Source: Penium margaritaceum (taxonomy: Eukaryota; Streptophyta; Zygnematophyceae; Desmidiales; Peniaceae). From it: a stretch of 64,000 bases of DNA. A program made the position numbers and the translations under genes. The stretch spans positions 254,631 to 318,630 of the forward strand of contig SZWC01000100.1 in NCBI GenBank assembly GCA_023375785.1, read 5' to 3'. The first letter of the stretch is position 1; every line of letters starts with the position of its first letter. The notes below the pieces were generated by a model. It had not been told where the DNA came from, made no database searches, and saw only the letters and a program-made list of their open reading frames with translations. Positions 48,139 through 59,400 of this stretch are shown piece by piece.

Positions 48139-48857
48139 TGTTGACATGGTGTGTCCCTTGCCATGAGTGCCGTTGATCATACTCCCTGTTTTGACCACTG
48201 AGGAGTGGTGGAACACTGACTTTAGATTTGGATTTCTCAAAATTTTCCATGCAGGATCAAGCTTTGAATCGCTCAATTTGAGTGAGTATTCAGAAAGTTA
48301 GCCTAGCCCGAAGTTCGGGTGTTATGTGGGTGGAATCTGGTACCCGCCATGGGTGGCGGAATAATCCACCGCCAGTGATCCAAGTTCGTCCCCAACAAGC
48401 TCCAAATGCACCAGGGCCATAGAGGAAGCAACCAGAGAATTCTCCTTGACCAGGGTGATCTTCTCCTTGACTTCTGGGTGAGGAAAGGTGCTTCAACGGG
48501 TCATCATCGACGCGCCTCCCATCGCCTAGCGTGCAAGGCAAGGTGGACAGCTTCACCAAGGGTTACTTTGACGGCCATAACAGGGGCTCTACTGCTCCGT
48601 TTTGGGCGTGCTTGGATGTGTTGGAAAGCTCAAATCAGAGGCTATAAGGATCTGATGTAATCTCACTGTGCTAAGTAACAAAAACGTGTTTCAATTAAGT
48701 TCTACTGAATGTGACGTATTCTGCCCACTCACATCCGTGATCCTTGTGCTCAAGACTCTTCACCAAAAGTATCCATTGGCTGTCCCAAACACTGGTAGCG
48801 TGTATCAGTGACAGCTAGGCATCCTTGAGGGTGCCTACACACCCACTAGGGCCAACA
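48139..48857 (+). repeat. 3' LTR of Copia-B
   Basis: TGTTGACATGG to GGGCCAACA, 719 bp, collinear with the 5' LTR. Confidence 0.9.
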
Positions 48858-48862
48858 ACACC
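48858..48862. other. Right target-site duplication of Copia-B
   Basis: ACACC against ACTCC on the left. Confidence 0.75.
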
Positions 48863-49320
48863 GATGCGGACTGGGGAGGAAATGTTGACAACCGGAAATC
48901 CACTCTTGAAAACGTGTGCATCTTGAATAGCGCTGTCATCTCATCGGCCAGCAGGAAGCATCAATGTGTTTCCGTGTCTACGGCTGAGGTAGAGTCTGTT
49001 GCTTTGTCTGAGATATGCAAGGAAACTTAGTAGCTGTGCAGCCTGCTTGGAAAACTGACGGTGCCACAGAAGGATGCCACGGTTGTACACGTTGACAACA
49101 TGAGCGCCATGTCGATGGCTGAACATGAGATCATCTCTCGACGAATGAAGCACATCGACATACGTTACCACTACTCACGTGACCTGGTCATATAAAACAT
49201 GGTGGACTTGCAGCAATGCAGAACCAACAGCATGCCTGCTGACTACATGACCAAGCCGCTGGAGAGGGACTTGCACTATGCAGGCATTTGTGGATTCGGT
49301 ATGAGAAGTGCAGCAGAGGA
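48858..49320 (+). mobile_element. RNase H region of Copia-A, part right of Copia-B
   Basis: DADWGG-NVDNRKST text directly after the Copia-B LTR, then a VSTAEVESVAL block near 48976, DNMSAM near 49096 and HIDIRYHYSRDLV near 49151. This is the remainder of the RNase H region whose first part ends at 43433. Fossil. Confidence 0.8.
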
Positions 49321-49376
49321 AGGGTGAGACTCAAGGCATCGATGGAGCCCAGTGAGCGACATATGAACACAGGTGC

Positions 49377-49386
49377 AAGGGAGAGA
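49377..49386 (+). other. Polypurine tract of Copia-A
   Basis: AAGGGAGAGA directly before the repeat of the LTR start. Confidence 0.8.
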
Positions 49387-49475
49387 TTTTTTGAAATAGT
49401 ATGCACCTTTTCCACTGCCTAGCTGGCTAGCTGCACATACAGACAAGGCATGAACTGCTCTATGGAGTACGTCCC
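49387..49475 (+). repeat. 3' LTR of Copia-A, partial
   Basis: About 89 bp match the first part of the LTR at 38581, including GCACCTTTTCCACTGCCTAG, then the text passes into Sat20. Confidence 0.85.
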
Positions 49476-52400
49476 ACTGAAAGGTGGAGCAAACCAGGGG
49501 AAGTTGGACGAAGCAAGAGAAAGGTAGAGCAAGCAAGAGAACGGTGGAGCAAACCAGAGCAAGATAGAGCAAGCCAGAGAAAGGTTGAGCAAGCAAGATG
49601 AAGGTGGAACAGCTGGAGAACAGTGGAGCAAGCCAGAGAAAGGAGGAGCAAGCCAAAGAAAGGTGGAGCAAGCCAGAGAAAGGTGGAGCAAGCCATGGAA
49701 AGGTGGAGCAAGCCCGAGAAAGGTGTAGCAAGCCAGGGAAAGGTGGAGCAAGCCAGGAAAAGGAGGACGGCATGGAAACGTGGAGCAAGCATGAGAACAA
49801 TGGAGCAAGCTATAGACTGGTGGAGCAAGCCAGAGAATGGTGGAGCAAGCAAGATAACAGTCGATTAAGACAGAGAAATCGGAGCAAGCCAGAGGAAGGT
49901 GGAGCAAGCCTCAGAATAGTGGAGCAAGCCAGAGAGTGGTAGACCAAGCCATAGAACGGCGAAACAGGCCAGAGAAAGGTAGAGAATGCCAGAGAAAGGT
50001 GGAGCAAGCCAAAGAAAGGTTTTGCAGGCCACAGAACGGTGGAGCAAGCCAGAGAAAGGTGTAGCAAGTCAGAAAAAGGTGGAGCAAGCCAGAGAAAGGT
50101 GGAGCAAACCAAAGAAAAGGGGAGCAAGCCTAAGAGAGGTGGAGCAAACCAGAGAAAGGTGGAGCAAGCCACGGAAAGGTGGAGCAAGCCAGATAAAGGT
50201 AGAGCACGCCAAGGAAAGATGGAGCAAGCCAGAGAAAGGTGGTGCAAGTCCCATAAGGGTAGAGCAAGCAAGGGAGAGGTGAAGCAAGCCAGAGAAAGGT
50301 GGAGCAAGCCAGGGAAATGTGGAGCAAGCCAGAGGAAAGTGGAGCAAGTCTGAGAACAGTTGAGCAAGCAAGAGACAGGTGGAGCAAGCAAGAGAAAGGT
50401 GGAGCAAGCCAGAGAAAGGTGGAGGAATCCAGAAAATGGTGGAGCAAGCCAGAGAATGGTGGAGCAAGCCAGAAAACAGTGGAGCAAGCTAGAGAGAGAT
50501 GGCGCAAGCTAGAGAAAGGTGGAGCAAGGGAGAGAACGGTGGAGCAAGCCAGAGAGCGGTGGTGTAAGCCAAAGAAAGGTGGAGCAAGCCAGAGAAAGGA
50601 GGAGCAAGCCACAGAAAGGAAGAGCAAGCCAAAGAAAATTGGAGCAAGCCAGAGAAAGGTGGAGGAAGTCAGGCAAAGGTGGAGCAAGCCACAGAAAGGA
50701 AAAGAAAGCATGAGGAAGGGTGGAGAAAGCCAAAGAAAGGTGGATTAATCCACAGAGAGGCAGAGAAAGCAATGGAAGGTTAGAGCAAGCAAGCGACATG
50801 TGTAGTAAGCCAGAGAAAGGTGGAGCAAACCAGGGAAAGGTAAAGCAAGCCAGAGAAAGTTGGAGCGAGCTAGAGAACAGTTGAGCAAGCTAGAGAAAGA
50901 TAGAGCAAGCCAGAGAAAGATGGAGCAAGCCTGATAAAGGTGGAGCAAGCTTGAGAACAGTGGGACAAGTTAGAGAAAGGAGGAGCAAGCCAAAGAAAGA
51001 TGGAGCAAGCCAAAGAAAGGTAGAGCAAGCCAGAGAAAGTTGGAGCAAGCCAGGGAAAGGTGGAGCAAGCCAGAAAAAGGTGGAGCAAGCCAAGGAAAGG
51101 TGGAGCAAGCCAGGACAAGGAGGAGGACGCCAGGGAAAGGTGGAGCAAGCCAGAGAACGGTGGAGCAAGCAATAGACTAGTGGATCAAGCCAGACAATGG
51201 TGGAGGAAGCCAAATAATGGTGGTTCAAGATAGAGAAAATTGGACCAAGCCAGAGAAAGGTGGAGCAAGCCAGAGAAATTTGGAGCAAGCCAGAGAATGG
51301 CGGAGCAGGCCAGAGAAAGGTAGAGCATGCCAGAGAAAGGTGGAGCAAGCTAGAGAAAGGTTAAGCAGGCCAGAGAACGGTGGAGCAAGCCAGAAAAAGG
51401 TGGAGCAAGCCAGAGAAAGGTGGAGCAAGCCAGAGAAAGGTGGAGCAAACTGAAGAAGGAAGGAGCAAGCCAAAGAAAGGTGGAGAAAGCCAGAGAAAGG
51501 TAGAGCAACCCATAGAAAGGTGGAGCAAGCCAGAGAAAGGTGGAGCAAGCCAATGAGAGATGGAGCAAGCCAGAGAAAGGTAGAGCAAGCCCCATAAGGA
51601 TGGAGCAAGCGAGGGAAAGGTGGAGCAAGCCAGAAAAAGGTAAAGCAAGCCAGATAAAGGTGGAGCAAGCCAGTGAAAGGTGGAGCAAGCCAGAGAAACG
51701 TGGAGCAATTCAGAGAACGGTTGAGCAAGTAAAGACATGTGGAGCAAGCCAGAGAAAGGTGCAGCAAGCCAGCGAACGGTAAAGCAAGCCAGAGAAAGGT
51801 GGAGCAAGCCAGAGAAAGGTGGAGCAAGCGAGAGAAAAGTGGAGAAAGCCAGAGAAAGGTGGATCAAGCCAAAGAACGGTGGCGCAAGCCTGAGAAAGGT
51901 GGAGCAAGCAAAAGAAAGGTGGACCAAGCCAGAGAAAGGAGGAGGAAGCCAGAGAAATGTGGAGCAAGCGAGAGAAAGGTGGAGGAAGCCAGGCAAAGGT
52001 GGAGCAAGCCAGAGAAAGGTGGAGAAATCATGAGGAAAGGTGAAGCAAGCCAGAGAAAGGTGGATTAAGCCAAAGAGAGGAAGCGCAAGCCACGGAAGGT
52101 TGGAGCAAGCTAGAAACAGGTGGAGCAAGCCAGAGAAAGGCGTAGTAAGATAGAGAACGGTGGAGCAAGCCAGAGAAAGGAAAAGCAAGCAAAAGAAAAT
52201 TGGAGCAAGCCAGATGAAGGTGGAGCAAGCTTGAGAACAGTGAAGCAAGCCAGAGAAAGGAGGAGCATGCCAGAGAAAGGTGGAGCAAGCCAGAGTAACG
52301 TGGAGCAAGCCAGGAAAAGGTGGAGCAAGCCAAAGAAAGGTGGAGCGAGCCAGGAAAAGGAGGAGAATGCCAGGGAAAGGTGGAGCAAGCCAGAGAACGG

Positions 52401-53284
52401 TGGAGTAAGCCATAGACTGGTGGAGCAAGCCAGAGAGTGGTGGAGCAAGCCATATAACCATGGATTAAGACAGAGAGAATTGGATCAAGCCAGATAACGG
52501 TGCAGCAAGCCAGAGAAAGGTGGAGCAAGCCATGGAACGGTGGAGCAGGCCAGAGAACGACAAACCAGGCCACAGAAAGGTGGAGCATGCCAGAGAAAGG
52601 TGGAGCAAGCCAGCAAAAGGTTGAGTAGGCCAGAGAACGGTGGAGCAAGCCAGAGAAAGGAGGAGCAAGCTAGAGAAAGGTGGAGCAAGCCAGAGAAAGG
52701 TGGAGCAAACCAAAGAAGGGTGGAGAAAGACAAAGAGAGGCAGAGGAAGCCAGAGAAAGGTGGAGCAAGCATGAGACAGGTAGAGCAAGCCAGAGAAAAG
52801 TAGAGTAAGCCAGAGAACGGTGGAAAATCCAGAGAATGGTGGACCAAGCCAGAGAACGAAGGAGCAAGCAGGAGAACGGTGGAGGAAGCCATACAAAGGT
52901 GGAGCAAGCCAGAGAAAGGTGGAGCAAGCCAGAGAAAGGTAGAGCAAGCCAGAGAAAGATGGAGCAAGTCAGAGAACGGTGGAGCAAGTTAGAGAAATGT
53001 GGAGCAAGCCATAAAAGGTAAAGCAAGCCAGAGAAAGGTGGAGAAAGCCAGAGAAAGGTGGAGAAAGCCAGAGAAAGGTGGAGCAAGCCAGAGAAAGGTG
53101 GAGGGAGCCAGGCAAAGGTGGAGCAAGCCAGAGGAAGGTAGAGAAAGCATGAGGAAAGTTGGAGCAATTCAAAGAAAGGTGGAGTAAGCCACAGAGAGGC
53201 AGAACAAGCTAGGGACGGTTGGAGAAAGCTAGAGACAGGTGGAGCAAGCCAGATAAAGCTGGAGCAAACCAGGGAAAGGTGGAG
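49476..53284 (+). repeat. Sat20 array, right plus-oriented block
   Basis: About 190 copies of GGTGGAGCAAGCCAGAGAAA. Here the GAAAGG variant dominates, unlike the GAACGG type on the left of the window. The block ends at an inversion point. Confidence 0.95.
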
Positions 53285-53317
53285 CTCCTTTTCCTGGCTT
53301 GCTCCACCTTTCCCTGG
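53269..53317. repeat. Head-to-head inversion point of Sat20
   Basis: CCAGGGAAAGGTGGAG (53269-53284) is followed after 17 bases by its exact reverse complement CTCCACCTTTCCCTGG (53302-53317). Left of it the satellite runs plus, right of it minus. The 16-bp stem could form a hairpin, and the two arms together make a kilobase-scale imperfect inverted repeat. Confidence 0.9.
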
Positions 53318-54694
53318 CTTGTTCCTCCTTTCTATGGCTTGCTCCACTGCTCTCTTTATTGCTCTACTATTCTCTGGCTTGCTCCACCTTTCTCTGGCTT
53401 GCTCCACCTTTCTGTCGAATGTTCCACCGTTCTCTGGCTTGCTCCACCTTTCTCTGTCTTGCTCCAATGTTATCTGGCTTGCACCACCTTTCTCTGGCTT
53501 GTCCCACCTTTCCCTGGCTTGCTCCACCATTCTCTGGCCTGCTCCACCTTTCTCTGGCTTGCTCCACCTTTCCCAAGCTTGCTCCACCTTTCTCTGGCTT
53601 GCTCAACCTTCTCTTGCTTGCTCCACCTTCCCCTGGCTTGATCCACATTTTTTTGGCTTGCTCCATCTTTCCCTAGCCTAATCAACCTTTCTCTGGCTTG
53701 CTCCACCTTTCTCTGGCTTACTTCACCTGTCCCTGGCTTGCTCCACCTATCGCTGGCTTTCTTTAGCTTTCTCACACTTGCTCCACCTTCATCTGGCTTG
53801 CTCCACCTTTCCCTGGCTTGCTCCACCTTTCTCTGGCTTGCTCAGCATTTTTATGGCTTGCTCCAATGTTCTCTGACTTGCTCCACCTTTCTCTGGCTTT
53901 CTCCCCCTTTCTGTGGCTTGCTCCACCATTTTCTGACTTTATCCACCTTTCTCGGGCTTGCTCAAGCGTTCTCCGACTTGCTCCATCTTTTTTTTGCTTG
54001 CTCCACCGTTCTCTAGCTTGCTCTCCCTGGCTTTCTCCTCCTTTCTCTCACCTGCTAAATCTTTTTCTGGCTTTCTCCACAGTTCTCTGGCTTGCTCCAC
54101 CATCCTCTGGCTTGCTCAACCGTTCTCTGGATTGCTCTATGCTTCTTGAACTTGCTCCACCGTTCTCTGGCTTGCTCAACCGTTCTCTGTCTTGGTCCCC
54201 CATTCTCTAGCTTGCTCCATCGTTCTTTGGCTTGCTCCACCTTTCTCTGGCTTGCTCCAACTTGCTCAGGCTTGGTCCACCTTTCCGTGGCTTGCTCAAT
54301 CTTGCTCTGGCCTGCTCCACCTTTCCCTGGCCTTCTCCACCTTTCCCTGGCTTCCTCCAACATTCCCTGGCTTGCTCCACCTTTCTTTGGCTTGCTCCAC
54401 TGTTCCCTGGCTTGTTCCATCATTCTCTTGTGTGCTCCACCTTTCACTAGCTTGCTCCACCTCTCTGTGGCTTGCTCCACCTTTCTCTGGCTTGCTCCAC
54501 CTTTCTATGGCTTGCTCCACCTTTCCCTGGCTTGCTCCACCTTTCGCTGGGTTGCTCCACCTTTTTTCTGGCTTGCTCCACCGATCTCTGGCTTGCTCCT
54601 CCTTTCTCTGGCTTGCTCCACCATTCTCTACCTTGCTCCATCACTCTTTGGCTTGCTCCACCTCTCCCTGGTTTGCTCCACCTTTCTCTCCCTT
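53285..54694 (-). repeat. Sat20 array, minus-oriented, first part
   Basis: About 70 copies of the unit read as CTTGCTCCACCTTTCTCTGG on the plus strand. The last 296 bp (54399-54694) are repeated exactly at 56431-56726. Confidence 0.95.
54399..54694 (-). repeat. 296-bp duplicate, left copy
   Basis: Identical base for base, by visual comparison, to 56431-56726. Ends at a single n. Confidence 0.9.
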
Positions 54695-56430
54695 NTGGCA
54701 AAACTCTGGCACAACTCTGGCACAACTCTGGCACAACTCTGGAACAACTCTGGCACAACTCTGGCACAACTCTGGCACAACTCTTGCATAACTCTGGCAC
54801 AACTCTGGCACTCTCTGACACAACTCTGGCACAACTCTGGCACAACTCTGGCACAACTTTGGCACAACCCTTGCACAACTCTGGCTCAATTCTGACACAA
54901 CTCTGGCACAACTTTGGCACCTCTGGCACCTCTGTCGCCTCTGGCACAAGACTGGCACAACTCTGAAACAACTATTGCACATCTCTGGCACAAATCTGGT
55001 ACAACTCTGGTACAACCCTGGCACAACGCCTCCACAACTCTGCCACAACTCTGCCACAACTCTGCCACAACTTTGGCACAACTCTGGCACAACTCTGGAA
55101 CAACTCTGGCACACCTCTGGCACAACTCTGGCACAACTCTGGCACAACTCTGGTAAAACTCAAGAACAACTCATGCACAACTCTGGCACAACTCAGGCCC
55201 AACTCTTGAACAACTCTGGCACAACTCTGTCAGAAATCTGGCACAACTCTGGCATAACTCTGGCACAACTCTGCCACAACTCTGGCACAACTCTTGCACA
55301 ACTGTTGCACAACTCTTGCACAACTCCTGCAGAACTTTGGCACAACTCTGGAACAACTCTCGCAAAACTCTGGCTTACTTCTAGCACAACTCTGACACAA
55401 CATTAGCACAAATCTGGCACAACTCTGGTACAACTCTGGCACAACTCTTTCACAACTCTCCCACAATTCTGGCACACCTCTTGCTTAACTCTGGCACAAC
55501 TTTGGAAAAACTGTGGCACAAACCTGGCACAACTCTAGCACAACTCTGGCACAACTCTGGTACAACTCTGGCACAACTCTGGCACAACTCTAGCACAAAT
55601 CTGGCATACATCTGGCACAACTTTGGCACAACTATGGCACAAATCTGGCACAAATCTGGCACAACAATTGCACAACTCTGGAACAATTCTGGCACAACTC
55701 TGGCACAATGTTGGCAGTACTTTGGCACAACTCAGCCACAACTCTGCCATAACGCTGGCAAAACTCTGGCACAACTCTGGTACAACTCTGCCACAACTCT
55801 GTTACAACGATGACAAAACTCTGGCATAACTCTGGCACAACTCTGGAACAACTTTGGCACAACTCTGGCACAACTGTCGCACAATTCTGGCACAACTCTG
55901 GCACAACTCTGGCACAACTCTTGCTAAACTATGGCACAACTCTGGCACAACTCTGGCACAACTCGGGTACAACTTTGTCACAACTCTGGCACAACTCTGG
56001 CACCACTCTGGCACAGGACTGGTACACCTCTGAAACAACTCTGAAACAAGTCATACACAAATCTGGCACAACTCTGGCACAACTCTGGAACAACTATGGC
56101 ACAACTCTCGCACAACTGTGGCACAACTCTGGCACAACTCTAGCACACCTTTGGCACAACCCTTGCACAACTCTGGCACAACTCTTGCTCAACTCTAGTA
56201 CAACTCTGCCACAACTCTGGCACGGCTCTCTCACTGCTCTGGCAAAACTCTGGCACACCTCTGGCACACCTCTGGCACAACACTGGTACAACTCTGGCAC
56301 AACTCTGGCACAACTCTGGCATAACTCTGGCACAACACTGGTACAACTCTGGCACAACTCTGGCAAAACTCTGGCACAACTCTGGCACAACTCTGGCACA
56401 ACTCTGGCACAACTCTGGCACAACTCTGGN
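54695..56430 (+). repeat. Sat11 block bounded by single n, probably misplaced contig
   Basis: 1734 bp of CTCTGGCACAA units (54696-56429) between an n at 54695 and an n at 56430. The unit order GGCACTCTCTGACAC and the CACCTCTGGCACC words resemble the array near 34640 and 36670. The flanking Sat20 copies are identical, which suggests two overlapping contig ends forced apart. Confidence 0.85.
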
Positions 56431-59400
56431 ACTGTTCCCTGGCTTGTTCCATCATTCTCTTGTGTGCTCCACCTTTCACTAGCTTGCTCCACCTCTCTGT
56501 GGCTTGCTCCACCTTTCTCTGGCTTGCTCCACCTTTCTATGGCTTGCTCCACCTTTCCCTGGCTTGCTCCACCTTTCGCTGGGTTGCTCCACCTTTTTTC
56601 TGGCTTGCTCCACCGATCTCTGGCTTGCTCCTCCTTTCTCTGGCTTGCTCCACCATTCTCTACCTTGCTCCATCACTCTTTGGCTTGCTCCACCTCTCCC
56701 TGGTTTGCTCCACCTTTCTCTCCCTTGATCCACCGTTCTCTGGCTTGCTCCATCTTTCTCTGACTTGCTCAACCTTTCTCTAGCTTGCTCCACCTTTCTT
56801 TGGCATTCTCCACATTTCTCTGGCTTGCTCTATGCTTCTTTGGCTTTATCTACCGTTCTTTGGCTTGCTCCACTGTTTTCTTGCTTCCTCCACAGTTCTC
56901 AGGCTTGCTCCGCCTTTCTGTGGCTTGCTCCACCGTTCTCTCGCTTGCTCCACCGTTCTCTGACTTGTTCTACCTTTCTCTGGCTTGCCCTACCTTTCTC
57001 TGCCTTAATCCACCTTTCTCTGGCTTGCTCCACTGTTCTCTGGCTTGCTCTACCGTACTCTGGCTTGCTCCACCATTCTCTAGCTTGCTCCACCTTTCTC
57101 TGGATTGCTCCACATTTCCCTGGCTTGCTCAACCTTCCTCTGGCTTGCTCCACTGTTCTCTGGCTCACTCCACCGCTTCTGGCTTGCTCCATCGTTCTCT
57201 GGCTTGCTCCACCTTTCCCTGGTTTTCTCCACCTTTCTATGGCTTGCTCCACCGTTCTCTGGATTTTTCCACCATTCTCTGGCTTGCTCCACCTTCCTCT
57301 AGCTTGCTTCACCTTTCTCTGGATTGCTCCACCTTTCCCTAGCTTGATCCACCTTTCTCTGGCTTACTCCACCAACCTCTGGCTTGCTCCACCGTTCTCT
57401 GGCTTGCTCCACCTTTCTCTGGCTTTTTCCTCTTTTCTCTGGTCGCTCCAGCTTTCTCTGGTTTGCTCCACCTTTTTCTGGCTTGCTCTACCTTTGTGTG
57501 GCTTGCTCCACTGTTCTTTGGCTTGCTCCACGTATCTATGGCTTGCTTTCCCATTCTCTGGCCTGTTCCAATTTACTCTAGCTTGCTCCACCTTTCCCTG
57601 GCTTGCTCCACCTTTCGCTCGCTTGCTCCACCATTCTCTGGCTAACTCCAACATTTTTTTGGCTTGCTTCACCTTTCTCTGGTTTGCTCCACCATTCTCT
57701 GGCTTGCTCAACTTTTCTCTGGCTTGCTCCACGTCTCCCTGGCTTGCTCCACCTTTCTCTGGCTTGCTCCACCTTTCTCTGCTTGCTCCACCTTTCCCTG
57801 GATTGCTCCACCTTTGTCTGGATTGCTTTACATTTCCCTGGGTTGCTCGACCTTTCTTTGGCTTGCTCCACCTTTCTCTGGCCTTCTCCACCGTTCTCTT
57901 GCTTGCTCCACCTTTCTCTGGCTTGCTCCACTCTTCTCTGGCCTCCTCCACATTTCTCTAGCCTCCTCCACCTTTCCCAGGCTTGATCCACCTTTCTCTT
58001 GCTTTCTCAACCTTTCTCTGGCTTGCTCCACCTGTCCCTGGCTTGATCCATCTTTCATTGCCTTACTCCACCTTTCCCAAGGTTGCACTACCTTTCTCTG
58101 GCTTACTCCACCTTTCTCTTGTTTGCTCCACCGTACTCGGGCTGCTCTATGTTTTTCTGGATTGCTCCAACTTTCTCTGGCTTCCTCCACCGTTCTCTGG
58201 CTTGCTCCAACTTTCTCTGGCTTTCTCCATCTTTCTCTGGCTTGCTCAACCTTTCTCTGGCTTGCTCCTCCTTTATCTGGCTTGCTCCACCTTTCTCTGG
58301 CTTGAGCCACCGTTATGTGGCTTGCTCCACTCTTCTCTAGCTTCCTCCACCGTTAGAATAACATGCTCTATTTTTGTCTCGCTTGCTCTACCTTTCCCTG
58401 GCTTGCTCCACCTTTCTCTGGCTTGCTCCAACTTTCTCTGGCCTGCTCCACCTTTCCCTGGCTTGCTTCATCTTCCTTTGGCTTGCTGCAACTTTCCCTG
58501 GCTTGCTCCAACGTTTTCTGGCTTGCTCCACCTTTCTCCGGCTTTCTCCACCGTTCGCTTGCTTGCTCCACCTTTCTCTTGATTGCTCCACCTTTCTCTT
58601 GCTTGATCCACCTTTCTCTGGCTTGCTCCACCGTTCTCTGGATTGCTTCAGCTTTCTCAGGCTTGCTCTACCTTTCCCTGGCCTGCTCTACCTTTCTCTG
58701 GCCTGCTCCACATTTCTCTAGCCTCCTCCACCTTTCCCTGGCTTGATCCACCTTTCTCTTGCTTTCTCAACCTTTATCTGGCTTGCTCCACCTTTCCCTG
58801 ACTTGCTCCATCTTTCTTTGACTTAATCCACCTTTCCCTAGCTTGCTCTACCTTTCTCTGGCTTACTCCACCTTTCTCTGGTTTGCTCCACTGTACTCGG
58901 GCTGTTTTATCTTTCTCTAGATTGCGCCAACTTTCTCTGGCTTATCCACCTTTCTCTGGCTTGCTCCAACTTTCTCTGGCTTGCTCCACCGTTATGTGGC
59001 TTGCTCCACTCTTCTCTGGTTTCCTCCACCGTTCTCTCACCTGCTCCATTTCTATTTCCCTGGTTTGCTCCACCTTTCTCTGGTATGCTCCACCTTTCTC
59101 TGGCTTGCTCCAACTTTCTCTGGCCTGCTCCACCTTTACCTGACTTGCTCCATCTTTCTTTGGCTTGCTCCACCTTTGCCTGGCTTGCTCCAACATTTTC
59201 TAGCTTGCTCCAATTTTCTCCGGCTTTCTCCACCGTTCCCTGGCTTGCTCCACCTTTCTCTTGCTTGCTCCACCTTTCTCTCGCTTGCTCCACCTTTCTC
59301 TGGATTGCTCCCTCTTTATCTGGCTTGCTCCACCTTTCTCTGGCTTGCTCCAACATTCACTGGTTTGCTCCACAATTCTCTGGCTTGCTCCACCGTTCTC

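Larger units (their letters stand above)
43434..48857 (+). mobile_element. Copia-B: broken Ty1/copia retrotransposon nested in Copia-A
   Basis: A 5424-bp element with two LTRs (725 and 719 bp), an anticodon-type primer site, gag, protease, integrase, RT and RNase H in copia order and a polypurine tract. It is structurally complete end to end, but the coding region is broken in roughly half a dozen places. The LTRs differ at about 75-80 of 720 positions by hand count, near 10-11%; at an assumed 1e-8 substitutions per site per year this would be about 5 million years, a figure that depends wholly on the assumed rate. It lies in the same orientation as its host and is flanked by a 5-bp duplication. 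Confidence 0.9.
38581..49475 (+). mobile_element. Copia-A: broken Ty1/copia retrotransposon hosting Copia-B
   Basis: Parts in order: 5' LTR (38581-39237), half-tRNA primer site (39240-39253), leader of about 430 bp without a recognisable gene, gag, protease, integrase, reverse transcriptase and RNase H in copia order, polypurine tract (49377-49386) and a partial 3' LTR (from 49387). Integrase before reverse transcriptase places it in Ty1/copia. Its coding region is broken in about half a dozen places, apart from Copia-B nested in its RNase H region. Left flank is Sat20b and right flank is Sat20, and no target duplication is seen. Age cannot be taken from the partial LTR pair, but it must predate Copia-B. 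Confidence 0.9.
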
